NCBI GenBank assembly: GCA_964017185.1
Contig: OZ024880.1
Span: 34,686,329 to 34,750,328 of the forward strand
DNA length: 64,000 nucleotides
Direction of reading: 5' to 3'
From: Rugalucina vietnamica
Lineage: Eukaryota; Mollusca; Bivalvia; Lucinida; Lucinidae
Shown: positions 63,918 to 64,000 of the stretch, piece by piece
Layout: each line of letters starts with the position of its first letter
Numbering within the stretch: position 1 is the stretch's first letter
Notes under the pieces: generated by a model
Told to the model about the DNA's origin: nothing
Databases searched by the model: none
What the model saw: the letters and a program-made list of their open reading frames with translations, nothing else
Translations under genes and position numbers: made by a program

Positions 63918-64000
63918 CTTAGAAAAACAAATAAATAATAAAATGAGAAATACATGTATATAAAATATAAACAAGAGGACCAATTGTCTTGTAAACGCTC

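Noticed and set aside
1-64000. CRISPR arrays, operons, bacterial promoters or rRNA genes
   Set aside because: None seen; the repeats are dispersed eukaryotic elements with no regular repeat-spacer structure.

Overview
This 64 kb window is AT-rich eukaryotic nuclear DNA. I infer a bivalve mollusc. The grounds are spliced coding exons with GT-AG introns, a mosaic of foldback elements, Penelope-like and non-LTR retroelements, tRNA-derived SINEs, and many dispersed repeats carrying type I hammerhead ribozymes of the sort described from mollusc and other metazoan retroelements. The species cannot be named from the sequence. There are no bacterial operons, no rRNA and no CRISPR array.

Only one ordinary cellular gene can be assembled with confidence. 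It is a core 1 beta-1,3-galactosyltransferase (C1GALT1-like) type II Golgi enzyme on the + strand, with exons at 40861-41029, 45533-46179 and 48397-48501. Together they give 306 residues, with matching splice phases and a stop codon. A possible terminal exon of an unknown gene lies on the - strand at 63573-63917.

The rest is repeats. (1) 0-10 kb: two diverged copies of a segment of roughly 4-5 kb in tandem, later interrupted by hammerhead-bearing repeats and a 1.35 kb foldback element built from CGTA-like motifs. (2) 10-17 kb: an element built from TTCATTAAA-like motifs, foldback MITEs and truncated Penelope tails. (3) 17-20 kb: a broken Penelope-like reverse transcriptase bracketed by inverted MITE ends. 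A second 5'-truncated copy lies at 31.0-31.85 kb. (4) 20-40 kb: hammerhead repeats, a relic hAT/BED transposase, the 3' end of a second LINE type and about ten copies of one MITE family. (5) 40-48.5 kb: the C1GALT1-like gene, with introns full of nested repeats, including a tandem pair of ribozyme repeats split by a mariner-type insertion with a TA duplication. (6) 49-53 kb: a CCATTAA-saturated region split by a 1.7 kb foldback element. (7) 55-59 kb: a nearly complete but broken non-LTR retrotransposon on the - strand with a SINE at its 5' end. (8) 59-64 kb: a minisatellite of about 119 bp units and nested MITEs.

Three observations stand out. Type I hammerhead ribozyme folds recur through the window, several with intact cores. 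All three splice acceptors of the C1GALT1-like gene lie only about 20-26 bp downstream of a repeat end. Several elements are built almost entirely from degenerate copies of one short motif, and some of these are bounded by inverted terminal repeats.
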